DNA from: Geodermatophilus telluris
GTDB taxonomy: Bacteria > Actinomycetota > Actinomycetes > Mycobacteriales > Geodermatophilaceae
Assembly: GCF_900102745.1 (NCBI RefSeq)
Contig: NZ_FMZF01000008.1
Location: 62,001 to 126,000, forward strand
DNA length: 64,000 bases
Direction: 5' to 3'
Within the stretch, counting starts at the first letter, position 1, and the number at the start of each line of letters is the position of its first letter. The position numbers and the translations under genes are program-made. Of the stretch, positions 36,543 to 45,883 are shown piece by piece. The notes below the pieces were generated by a model. The model was not told the origin of the DNA, did not search any database, and was given only the letters and a program-made list of their open reading frames with translations.

Positions 36543-37934
36543 ATGCACGGAGAGCTGCGCGACCGGTCGGGCCCCCCGGCCCACGACCGCGCCATGTCCC
36601 GCAAGGCCGCGATGAGCGGCTGGATCGGCAGCACGCTCGAGTACTACGACTTCGCGATCTACGGGCAGGCCGCGGCGCTGGTCTTCCCCGCCGTCTTCTT
36701 CCCCTCCGAGGACCCGACGGTGGCCCTCATCGCCTCCCTGGCCACCTACGCGGTGGGCTACGTCGCCCGGCCGCTGGGCGCGTTCGTCCTCGGGAGCTGG
36801 GGCGACCGGCACGGCCGCAAGAACGTCCTCGTGCTCGCGATGATGCTGATGGGCGTCTCCACGCTGGCCGTCGGCCTCCTGCCCACCTACGGCCAGGTCG
36901 GCCTGCTGGCACCCGCGCTGCTGGTGCTGCTGCGGCTGGTCCAGGGCTTCGCCGTCGCCGGTGAGCTCGGCGGCGCCAGCGCGATGATCGTCGAGCACGC
37001 CCCCGCCGACCGGCGCGGCTTCTACGCCAGCTTCAGCCTGCAGGGCACCCAGGCCGGCTCGATCCTCGCCGCGGCGAGCTTCATCCCGCTGTCCGCGCTG
37101 CTGTCGGACCAGGCGTTCCAGACGTGGGGCTGGCGCATCCCGTTCCTGCTGAGCTTCGTCGTCATCGTGGCCGGCTACCTCATCCGCCGCCGGGTCGCCG
37201 AGACCCCGGTCTTCCTCGAGGAGGCAGCACGCGACGCCGCGCCGAAGGCCCCCGTGCTCGCCGTCGTCCGCGAGAGCGGCGGCACGATCGTCCGCTGCGT
37301 GCTCATGGCCCTGGCCAACGTCGTCGGCACCACCGTCGTCGTCTTCGGCACCGCGTACGCCACCAACGAGGCCTACGGCGTCGGGATGAGCGCGGCCACC
37401 TACCTCTGGCTGCCGCTGGCGGCCAACGTCGCGGCCGTCGTGCTCATCCCCTCCTTCGGCAAGCTGTCCGACCGGGTGGGGCGCCGGCCGCTGATGATCG
37501 TCGGCCCGCTGAGCGCCGGCGTGCTGTCCTTCGCCTACCTCTACGCCGTCGGGCAGGCCAACGTGGTGTTGACCGTCGTCCTGGCGATCCTCATGTTCGG
37601 TGTGCTCTACCAGCTGTGGAACGCCACCTTCGCCAGCTACTTCCAGGAGCTGTTCCCCACCCGCCACCGGGTCACCGGCTTCGCGGTCTCGCAGAACGTC
37701 GGCCTGATGCTGGTGGCCTTCCTGCCCTCGGTGTTCGCGTTCATCGCGCCGCCCGGGTCGACGAACGTGCCCCTGGTCATCGGCGGGCTGACCTTCCTCC
37801 TGTGCGTCGTCTCGGCGATCGCCGCCTGGTCGGCGCCGGAGACCGCGCGCACCGACCTGCGCGACCTCGACGGGCCGGCCCCGGCGGCGGGCTCCACCGG
37901 GACGGCCTCCCGGGTGGAGGTCGGCACCGCCTGA
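36543..37934 (+). CDS. MFS transporter, metabolite:H+ symporter (MHS) type
   Basis: 463 residues, ATG with AGGAGG upstream. Typical MHS start SRKAAMSGWIGSTLEYYDFAIYGQAAALVFPAVFFP, motif A GSWGDRHGRKNVL, and LRLVQGFAVAGELGGASAMIVEHAP. Twelve membrane helices. Family members (ShiA, KgtP, ProP) import carboxylates, osmolytes or cyclic acids with protons. Here the LacI-type regulation and neighbouring oxidoreductases suggest it imports the substrate of the 35-42 kb catabolic regulon, perhaps an acidic or cyclic polyol derivative. A strong hairpin ends the transcript. Confidence 0.93.
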   Translation: MHGELRDRSGPPAHDRAMSRKAAMSGWIGSTLEYYDFAIYGQAAALVFPAVFFPSEDPTVALIASLATYAVGYVARPLGAFVLGSWGDRHGRKNVLVLAMMLMGVSTLAVGLLPTYGQVGLLAPALLVLLRLVQGFAVAGELGGASAMIVEHAPADRRGFYASFSLQGTQAGSILAAASFIPLSALLSDQAFQTWGWRIPFLLSFVVIVAGYLIRRRVAETPVFLEEAARDAAPKAPVLAVVRESGGTIVRCVLMALANVVGTTVVVFGTAYATNEAYGVGMSAATYLWLPLAANVAAVVLIPSFGKLSDRVGRRPLMIVGPLSAGVLSFAYLYAVGQANVVLTVVLAILMFGVLYQLWNATFASYFQELFPTRHRVTGFAVSQNVGLMLVAFLPSVFAFIAPPGSTNVPLVIGGLTFLLCVVSAIAAWSAPETARTDLRDLDGPAPAAGSTGTASRVEVGTA

Positions 37935-37948
37935 CCCGCACTCCCCGG

Positions 37949-37980
37949 CGGCCGCCGTCCCCACCCGGGGGCGGCGGCCG
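37949..37980. terminator. bidirectional hairpin between transporter and lacI-type gene
   Basis: CGGCCGCCGTCCCC (37949-37962) pairs with GGGGGCGGCGGCCG (37967-37980): 14 pairs including one G-T, loop of 4. It lies in the 53-base gap between convergent genes. Confidence 0.75.
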
Positions 37981-37987
37981 TCGCCGT

Positions 37988-39052
37988 CTAGGTGCCCGGC
38001 CGGCGGGCGGGGCCGGTGCTGCCCCGCACGAGGAGCTCCGCGGGCACCGGCACCCGGCGCGGGTCGGCCGGCGCCGGGGAGAGGACCAGCTCCATCGCTC
38101 GGGCGCCCATCTCCTCCAGCGGCAGCCGCACCGTGGTGAGCGCCGGCTGCAGGTCGCCGGTGAACCACAGGTCGTCGAAGCCGACCACCGAGACGTCGTC
38201 GGGCACCCGGCGGCCCAGGTCGGCCTGCAGCGCGCTGAGGGCGCCGACGGCCATGAGGTCGTTGAGCGCGAAGACGGCGGTGACCTGCGGCGCCCGGGCG
38301 AGCAGCGACAGCGTCGCGGCGTGGCCGCCGGCCCGGGAGAAGTCGGCCTCGACCACGACCGGCTCCGAGCGGTCGCCGCCGAGCTGTTCCCAGGCGTCGA
38401 GGAAGCCCGCGAGCCGGTCGGCCACCGTGCGCAGCTCGCCCGGGCCGGCCAGCACGCCGACCTCGCGGTGGCCGAGGTCGCGCAGCAGCCGCGCCACCGC
38501 CGCCGCACCCCGCCGGTTGGCGGGCAGCACCGTGTCGAAGGGCAGGTCGTGCTCGCTGACCAGGGCCACCCGGCCGCCGCCGTCGGCGAAGTCGGCCAGC
38601 GCCCGGCCGAGCTCCTCGCCGTCGCCGACCCGCCCGCTGCCGGCGAGCAGCACCGCCCGCACCCGCTGGGCCTGGAAGCGGTGCACGTACTCGACCTCGC
38701 GGCCGGCGTCGCGGGAGGTGCTGGCCATCATCGTGAGCAGGCCGTGCTCGGTGGCCACGCGCATCGCACCGGCGGCGATCGAGGCGAAGTAGGGGTCGTC
38801 GACCTCGTGGACCACGAGGCCCGCGACGTTGGTGGTGGCGCGGGCCAGGGCCTGCGCCGGGCCGTTCGCGGCGTAGCGCAGCTCGGCGGCCGCGCGGCCC
38901 ACCCGCGCGGCGAGGTCGGGACCGACCACGCGACTGCTGCCGTTGAGCACGCGGGAAGCGGTTGCCAGGGACACCCCGGCCCGCTCGGCGACGTCGCGCA
39001 GGGTGACACCACCCGGCCCCCGCCGGGCCCGCGGGTCGTCACCGGGCTGCAC
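37988..39052 (-). CDS. LacI-family transcription regulator
   Basis: 354 residues from GTG. HTH at about 16-37 (TLRDVAERAGVSLATASRVLNG with hinge ARVGRAAAELRY), then a periplasmic-binding-protein-like sensor (VAGLVVHEVDDPYFASIAAGAM, VFALNDLMAVGALSAL, VSVVGFDD). It should repress the flanking transporter and catabolic operons through GG-AA-CG-TT-CC sites found upstream of each (36279, 36457, 39167). Inducer unknown, probably the imported sugar-like compound or an early product. Divergent from the 39.2-42.4 kb operon. Confidence 0.94.
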   Translation of the reverse strand: MQPGDDPRARRGPGGVTLRDVAERAGVSLATASRVLNGSSRVVGPDLAARVGRAAAELRYAANGPAQALARATTNVAGLVVHEVDDPYFASIAAGAMRVATEHGLLTMMASTSRDAGREVEYVHRFQAQRVRAVLLAGSGRVGDGEELGRALADFADGGGRVALVSEHDLPFDTVLPANRRGAAAVARLLRDLGHREVGVLAGPGELRTVADRLAGFLDAWEQLGGDRSEPVVVEADFSRAGGHAATLSLLARAPQVTAVFALNDLMAVGALSALQADLGRRVPDDVSVVGFDDLWFTGDLQPALTTVRLPLEEMGARAMELVLSPAPADPRRVPVPAELLVRGSTGPARRPGT

Positions 39053-39133
39053 GGGCGCAGTCTAGCGGCGCGCGGGTGGCCCGACCTCCCCCGCGCGGGG
39101 GGCGGGACCGGGACGGGTCGACGGTCGCGGGTG

Positions 39134-39163
39134 GTTGCCTGCGTCACACCCGTCCCCTATGGT
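39134..39163 (+). promoter_or_regulatory. candidate promoter of the oxidoreductase-DUF993-isomerase operon
   Basis: TTGCCT (39134-39139) and TATGGT (39158-39163) with an 18-base spacer. The LacI-type site 3 starts 3 bases after the -10, overlapping the expected transcription start. Confidence 0.55.
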
Positions 39164-39166
39164 GAT

Positions 39167-39180
39167 GGTAAGCGCTTTCC
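39167..39180. promoter_or_regulatory. LacI-type operator (site 3)
   Basis: GGTAAGCGCTTTCC fits GGnAAnCGnTTnCC at all fixed positions and has the central AAGCGCTT common to LacI-family operators. It lies 41 bases before the start codon of the Gfo/Idh/MocA gene. Confidence 0.75.
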
Positions 39181-39221
39181 AGCCGCGCGACGGCAGCGCT
39201 CCCCCACCGCGAGGAGACACC

Positions 39222-40379
39222 ATGGGCACCGCACCCCTCGGCATCGTGATGAACGGCGTGACCGGCCGGATGGGCTACCGCCAGCACCTGCTGCGCTCGA
39301 TCCTGGCCATCCGCGAGCAGGGCGGCGTCCTGCTCTCCACCGGCGAGCGGGTGCAGGTCCGGCCGCTGCTCGTGGGCCGCCGCGCCGCCGCGCTGCAGGA
39401 GATCGCCGAGCGGCACGACATCGAGGACTGGACCACCGACCTCGACGCCGCGCTCGCCGACGAGCGGTGGCGGGTGTACGCCGACTTCCAGGTCACCTCC
39501 GCGCGGGTGGCGGCCATCAAGCGGGCCATCGCCGCGGGCAGGGACGTCTACACCGAGAAGCCCACCGCCGAGACGCACGCCGAGGCCGTCGAGCTCGCCG
39601 AGCTGGCCGCGGCGGCGGGCGTGAAGAACGGCGTCGTGCACGACAAGCTGTTCCTGCCCGGGCTGCTCAAGCTCAAGCGGCTGCTCGACTCCGGCTTCTT
39701 CGGCCAGGTGCTGTCGGTGCGCGGCGAGTTCGGCTACTGGGTGTTCGAGGGCGGCTGGCAGCCGGCGCAGCGGCCCAGCTGGAACTACCGGGCCGAGGAC
39801 GGCGGCGGCATCGTCGTCGACATGTTCCCGCACTGGAACTACGTGCTGGAGGACCTCTTCGGCCGGGTGGAGTCGGTGTACGCGAAGGCCACCACGCACA
39901 TCACCAGCCGGGTCGACGAGCGCGGCGAGCCCTACGCGGCCACCGCCGACGACGCCGCCTACGGCGTCTTCGAGCTCGAGGGCGGCGTGGTCGCGCAGAT
40001 CAACTCCAGCTGGGCGGTCCGCGTCGACCGCGACGAGCTGGTCGAGTTCCAGGTCGACGGCACCCACGGCTCGGCCGTGGCCGGGCTGTTCGGCTGCCGC
40101 ATCCAGCCGCGCAACGCCACCCCGAAGCCGGTGTGGAACCCCGACGTCCCCGACGCCCGCGACTACCGGGCCGGCTGGCTGGAGGTCCCCGACAACGACC
40201 CCGTCGAGAACGGCTTCAAGGTGCAGTGGGAGCAGTTCGTCCGGCACGTGGTCGAGGACGGCCCGCACCCCTACGACTTCGCCTCCGGCGCCCGCGGCGT
40301 GCGGCTGGCCGAGGCCGGCCTGGAGAGCTCGCGCACCGGCCGCCGGGTGAGCATCGAGGCGGGGGTGCCGGCCCGATGA
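39222..40379 (+). CDS. Gfo/Idh/MocA family oxidoreductase
   Basis: 385 residues, ATG with GAGGAG upstream. The Rossmann start LGIVMNGVTGRMGYRQHLLRSI is unusual, reading GxxGxxG like dihydrodipicolinate reductase. YTEKPTAETH carries the family lysine. GGGIVVDMFPHWNYVLEDLFG has the substrate-site His. The protein is only distantly like the other oxidoreductase at 35-36 kb. First gene of an operon with DUF993 and a TIM-barrel protein; the next ATG overlaps its stop by 4 bases. Probably NAD-dependent oxidation of a sugar or polyol acid. Confidence 0.93.
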   Translation: MGTAPLGIVMNGVTGRMGYRQHLLRSILAIREQGGVLLSTGERVQVRPLLVGRRAAALQEIAERHDIEDWTTDLDAALADERWRVYADFQVTSARVAAIKRAIAAGRDVYTEKPTAETHAEAVELAELAAAAGVKNGVVHDKLFLPGLLKLKRLLDSGFFGQVLSVRGEFGYWVFEGGWQPAQRPSWNYRAEDGGGIVVDMFPHWNYVLEDLFGRVESVYAKATTHITSRVDERGEPYAATADDAAYGVFELEGGVVAQINSSWAVRVDRDELVEFQVDGTHGSAVAGLFGCRIQPRNATPKPVWNPDVPDARDYRAGWLEVPDNDPVENGFKVQWEQFVRHVVEDGPHPYDFASGARGVRLAEAGLESSRTGRRVSIEAGVPAR

Positions 40380-41557
40380 GCACCGCCGTCCTGCTGGGCG
40401 CCGACGGGCGCACCCGGCTGCTGCCGCTCGGCGAGCCGGCCGCGGTGCGCCGCCCGACGGCGCCGCTGCGGTCGCGCACCGTCTACGCCGCCGCGCACGT
40501 CGTCCCCCGGGTGTCCGGGGAGAACGTCCCCGGCGCGCCGGCCGACGTCGACTGGGACGCCACGCTGGCCTACCGCCACCACCTGTGGTCGTGGGGCCTG
40601 GGCGTGGCCGACGCGATGGACACCGCGCAGCGCAACATGGGCCTCGACGCGGCGGCCACCCGCGAGCTGGTGCGGCGCAGCGCGGCCGAGGCCCGGTCGG
40701 TGGGCGGCGCGCTGGTGGTCGGGGTGAACACCGACCACCTCCCCGACGACGTCGTCCCGCTGTCCCGGGTGGTCGACGCCTACGTCGAGCAGCTGCACGC
40801 CGCCGAGGACCGCGGCGCCGGCGTGGTGCTCATGGCCAGCCGGCACCTGGCGCGGGCAGCGGAGGGGCCGGCCGACTACGAGCGGGTCTACGCCGAGGTG
40901 CTGGCCCGCGCCGGCGGCCCGGTGCTGCTGCACTGGCTCGGCGAGGCCTTCGACCCGCAGCTGCGCGGCTACTTCGGCTCGGCCGACACCGCCGCGGCCG
41001 CCGACGTCGTCGTCCGCCTCCTCGAGCGGCACGCCGACCGGGTGCGCGGCATCAAGGTGAGCCTGCTCGACGCCGGCGCCGAGGTGGCGCTGCGGCGGCG
41101 GCTGCCGGCCGGGGTGGACCTGTTCACCGGCGACGACTTCCACTACGTCGACCTGATCGAGGGCGACGGCGAGCGGTTCTCGCACGCCCTGCTGGGGGCG
41201 TTCGCCGCCATCGCGCCGGTGGCGAGTGCCGCCGTCGCCGCCCTCGACGCCGGCGACCCGGCCGGCTACCGGCGGCTGCTGGAGCCCACGGAAGCGCTGT
41301 CCCGGCAGGTCTTCGCCGCGCCGACGGCTTTCTACAAGACCGGCATCGCCTTCCTGTCCTGGCTCAACGGCCACCAGCCGGCGTTCGCCATGGTCGGCGG
41401 GCTGCACAGCGCCCGGAGCCTGCCGCACCTGTCGGAGGTGGTCCGGCTGGCCGACGCGGCCGGCGTCCTGGAGGACCCGGAGCTGGCGGCCCGCCGCTGG
41501 AACGGCCTGCTGGCGCTGGCCGGCGTCGAGGTCCCGGTGCTGGAGCCGGTCGCGTGA
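40376..41557 (+). CDS. DUF993 (dihydrodipicolinate synthase-like) protein
   Basis: 393 residues, ATG overlapping the previous stop (ATGA). DUF993 is a TIM-barrel family distantly related to DapA/NAL aldolases. Visible features: SRTVYAAAHVVP, WDATLAYRHHLWSWGLGVADAMDTAQRNMGL, LLHWLGEAFDPQLRGYFG, and GIKVSLLDAGAEVALRRRLP, where the Lys is placed like the Schiff-base lysine of class I aldolases. A retro-aldol cleavage of the keto product made by the oxidoreductase is a reasonable guess, not established. Confidence 0.88.
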   Translation: MSTAVLLGADGRTRLLPLGEPAAVRRPTAPLRSRTVYAAAHVVPRVSGENVPGAPADVDWDATLAYRHHLWSWGLGVADAMDTAQRNMGLDAAATRELVRRSAAEARSVGGALVVGVNTDHLPDDVVPLSRVVDAYVEQLHAAEDRGAGVVLMASRHLARAAEGPADYERVYAEVLARAGGPVLLHWLGEAFDPQLRGYFGSADTAAAADVVVRLLERHADRVRGIKVSLLDAGAEVALRRRLPAGVDLFTGDDFHYVDLIEGDGERFSHALLGAFAAIAPVASAAVAALDAGDPAGYRRLLEPTEALSRQVFAAPTAFYKTGIAFLSWLNGHQPAFAMVGGLHSARSLPHLSEVVRLADAAGVLEDPELAARRWNGLLALAGVEVPVLEPVA

Positions 41558-42420
41558 GCGCGCACCCGCGGCTGTCGCTGAACCAGGCCACCGTCAAGCA
41601 CGCGTCCCTGCTCGACGCGCTGGACGCCAGCCGCGCGGCCGGCATCGGCGCGGTCGGGCTGTGGCGCGAGCCGGTCGCCGAGGTGGGTCTGGAGAAGGCC
41701 TGCGCGCTGGTGGCCGACTCGGGCCTGCGCGTGTCCAGCCTGTGCCGGGGCGGCTTCGTCACAGCGCCCCCCGGCCAGGCCCGCACCGCGGCGCTGGCGG
41801 AGAACCGGCGGGCGATCGAGGAGACCGCCGCGCTGGCCGCGGCCGGGGCGCCCGGCTCGGCGCCGGTCCTCGTGCTCGTCGCCGGGGGCCTGCCCGACGG
41901 CGACCGCGACCTCGCCGGTGCCCGGGAGCGGGCCCGCGACGCGATCGGCGACCTGGTCGGCGACGCCCGCGCGGCCGGCGTGGTGCTCGCCGTCGAGCCG
42001 ATGCACCCGGTGTTCGCCGCCGACCGGGGGGTGGTCTCCACCCTGGCGCAGGCGCTCGACGTCGCCGAGCAGTTCCCGGCCGACGCGGTGGGCGTCGTCG
42101 TCGACACCTACCACGTGTGGTGGGACCCCGACCTGCCGGCGCAGGTGGCGCGGGCCGGCCGCGGTGGGCGGATCGCGAGCTACCAGCTGGCCGACTGGGT
42201 GACCCCGCTCGGGCCCGACGTGCTGGTCTCCCGCGGCCTGCCGGGCGAGGGCCACGCCGACCTGGCGGGGATCAGCGCCCTGGTCGAGGCGGCCGGCTAC
42301 CGCGGCGACGTCGAGGTGGAGGTCTTCGCCCACGCGCTGTGGGACGCCGACCCCGCGGTGGTCGCGGTCCGGACGGCGACCGCCTTCGCCCGGGCCTCCG
42401 GGGTCAGCCCGCGTAGTTGA
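41554..42420 (+). CDS. sugar phosphate isomerase/epimerase-type TIM barrel
   Basis: 288 residues, GTG overlapping the previous stop (GTGA). AP endonuclease 2-like fold: RLSLNQATVKHASLLDALDASRAAGIGAVGLWRE, LAVEPMHPVF (metal-binding Glu), VVVDTYHVWWDPDL (Asp/His), and DVEVEVFAHALW (final Glu). It probably isomerises or epimerises a keto-sugar or inosose-like intermediate. Last gene of the operon. Its 3' end overlaps the convergent secreted-protein gene by 17 bases. Confidence 0.9.
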   Translation: MSAHPRLSLNQATVKHASLLDALDASRAAGIGAVGLWREPVAEVGLEKACALVADSGLRVSSLCRGGFVTAPPGQARTAALAENRRAIEETAALAAAGAPGSAPVLVLVAGGLPDGDRDLAGARERARDAIGDLVGDARAAGVVLAVEPMHPVFAADRGVVSTLAQALDVAEQFPADAVGVVVDTYHVWWDPDLPAQVARAGRGGRIASYQLADWVTPLGPDVLVSRGLPGEGHADLAGISALVEAAGYRGDVEVEVFAHALWDADPAVVAVRTATAFARASGVSPRS

Positions 42421-43345
42421 CGTGCACGTGGTCGAGGTGGTTGGCCGTGGCGCTGCCGCGGTCGGCCATCGCCGACCAGCTGCCGCCGGGCGAGCTCAGC
42501 ATCTCCTGCTGGTAGATGAGGTAGTCGACGCCGAGCTCGTCCCAGTGCGCGACGTGGTAGGCCACGATCGCGTTCCCGAGCGCGGTGTCGCTCATGACCA
42601 TGTAGTCCAGGGCCAGGCCGGAGGGGTGCCCGCCCGGGTCGGCGGCGCTGGCCCGGGTGCCGCCGAGGGTGATCGAGCCGGCACCGGCCACGTTGCTGAC
42701 GACGGCGTTCGCCGCCGCCTGGACGACGGCCGCCACCGGGCCCGCGGTGTTGGTGATGCGCGCGGTGGCCGTGGCCGCCGTCGAGGACCCGGAAACCGAC
42801 CCGGCAGCCGACCCACCGGCCGACCCACCGGCCGACCCGGACGACGACGCGGCGGGCGCCGCCTCGGACGCGGCGGCCTCGGCGGCTGCGGCCTCCTCCG
42901 CTGCCGCGGCGTCGGCGGCGGCCTCGGCGGCGGCCTGGGCGGCCGCGGCCTCCTCGGCGGCGCGCTGGGCCGCGGCGGCGGCCTCGGCCGCGGCGCGCTG
43001 CTGGTCGAGCGCGGCCTGGTCGGCGGCGGCCTGCACCTGCTGGGCGGTGACCTCCTCGACCTCCCGGCTGCCGCGGCTGGCGGCCAGGTCCTCCAGCGGC
43101 TGCAGGTCGGCCGGGGCGTCCAGCGCGCCCGACTGCGCGGTCAGGCCCAGCTCCGCGGCGACGCCGACCGAGCGCGGGGTGTCGGCGCCGGCCCGCGCCG
43201 CCGGGTCGGCGCCGACGACGACGTTCACCAGGAGGGCGCCGGCCGCGGCGGCACCGAGCAGGAGGCCGGGCCGGCGGGTGGCGCGGAGGCGGGCGGCCCG
43301 CCGCGATCGGGTGGCGCGGCCGGACGAGGTCGTGCGGGGGTCCAT
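42404..43345 (-). CDS. secreted coiled-coil protein with ARB-07466-like/M15-like C-terminal domain
   Basis: 313 residues. Basic N-terminus and hydrophobic segment (about 27-45) as signal/anchor; an Ala-Glu-Gln coiled coil (about 95-162); Gly-Ser linker; C-terminal domain (about 197-313) with HPSGLALD (His240, Asp247) and DHVHVNY (His306, His308), a layout like the zinc site of M15/VanY-type peptidases. Such proteins act on the cell wall in actinobacteria. A c-di-AMP riboswitch lies upstream in its leader, as for rpf and other wall-lytic genes. Its stop lies inside the end of the isomerase gene. Confidence 0.88.
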   Translation of the reverse strand: MDPRTTSSGRATRSRRAARLRATRRPGLLLGAAAAGALLVNVVVGADPAARAGADTPRSVGVAAELGLTAQSGALDAPADLQPLEDLAASRGSREVEEVTAQQVQAAADQAALDQQRAAAEAAAAAQRAAEEAAAAQAAAEAAADAAAAEEAAAAEAAASEAAPAASSSGSAGGSAGGSAAGSVSGSSTAATATARITNTAGPVAAVVQAAANAVVSNVAGAGSITLGGTRASAADPGGHPSGLALDYMVMSDTALGNAIVAYHVAHWDELGVDYLIYQQEMLSSPGGSWSAMADRGSATANHLDHVHVNYAG

Positions 43346-43421
43346 GGTGGGGTGCTCCGGGGGGTGCGGGCGCGGCAGCGCAGGGGCTGCCGCAGGAGGC
43401 GGTCGGCGGGGCCGGGCGGCC

Positions 43422-43442
43422 GCGGCCGCGGAGGGCGGCCGC
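43422..43442 (-). promoter_or_regulatory. leader hairpin with a CCUCC loop, candidate riboswitch terminator/sequester
   Basis: GCGGCCGC - 5 bases - GCGGCCGC; in the minus-strand transcript the loop reads CCUCC, complementary to a Shine-Dalgarno GGAGG. It lies between the riboswitch and the start codon. It might be the expression platform, but the flanking sequence is so GC-rich that alternative pairings abound. Confidence 0.35.
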
Positions 43443-43531
43443 GGGCGGTCAGCAGCGCGGGCGCGCCGGCGTCGAGGAGGGCCGGGGAGGCGGGGGTGCG
43501 GCAGGGCAGGCGCGCGCCATCGGGCGGCTCT

Positions 43532-43680
43532 CCGTTCTTCCGGTGGCCGCCTACCGGGTCAGCTGACGGGTTCGGGCGACAAGCAGCCCGCCCCCTCCGG
43601 CACGCGGCCGGCGGGGGTTCACCCCAGTGGTGCGGTGGGTCCCCGGCTCGCCCCGGAGGGCGACTCGGCGGCGTCCGCCG
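43532..43680 (-). promoter_or_regulatory. c-di-AMP riboswitch (ydaO/yuaA type)
   Basis: On the minus strand the conserved blocks occur in order: GCCGAGTCGCC...GGGGCGAGCCGGGGACCCA, CACTGGGGTGAA, then CCCGAACCCGTCAGCTGACC and CGGTAGGCGG, ending near GGAAGAACGGAG. These are the actinobacterial ydaO motif blocks seen before rpf and NlpC/P60 wall genes. The segment between 43577 and 43620 is the variable arm. Known members turn expression off on c-di-AMP binding. It would make the secreted protein's expression depend on c-di-AMP, linking wall remodelling to osmotic state. The rest of the 485-base gap (43346-43830) is leader and promoter. Confidence 0.88.
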
Positions 43681-43722
43681 GGCTCCCCCGTCGGGGGACG
43701 GAACGACCGGCCGGACGGCGCC

Positions 43723-43752
43723 ACGGTACCCGTCGTGATGCAATCGTGACAA
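43723..43752 (-). promoter_or_regulatory. candidate promoter of the riboswitch transcript
   Basis: TTGTCA (43752-43747) and TACCGT (43728-43723) on the minus strand with an 18-base spacer, about 45 bases before the riboswitch. This gives a leader of roughly 370 bases. Confidence 0.5.
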
Positions 43753-43830
43753 CGAGTCGACACGGTCGTCGTCGAGTGACCACCGTCGCTGCGCCGGCGG
43801 TCGACCGCCGGGGGTGGCGGCACCGCCGGC

Positions 43831-45815
<1,985 letters not shown>

Positions 45816-45883
45816 CCCGCTGCCCCGACCCGCTGCGCCCGCCTCGCCGGTTGCCGTCTGCAACGACCTGGGACGCTGGGACC

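Noticed and set aside
38953..38966. GGGAAGCGGTTGCC inside the lacI-type gene, a perfect match to the operator pattern
   Set aside because: It encodes the conserved ATASRV of the LacI helix-turn-helix, so the match may arise from coding constraint. Autoregulation through it is possible but was not counted as an operator.
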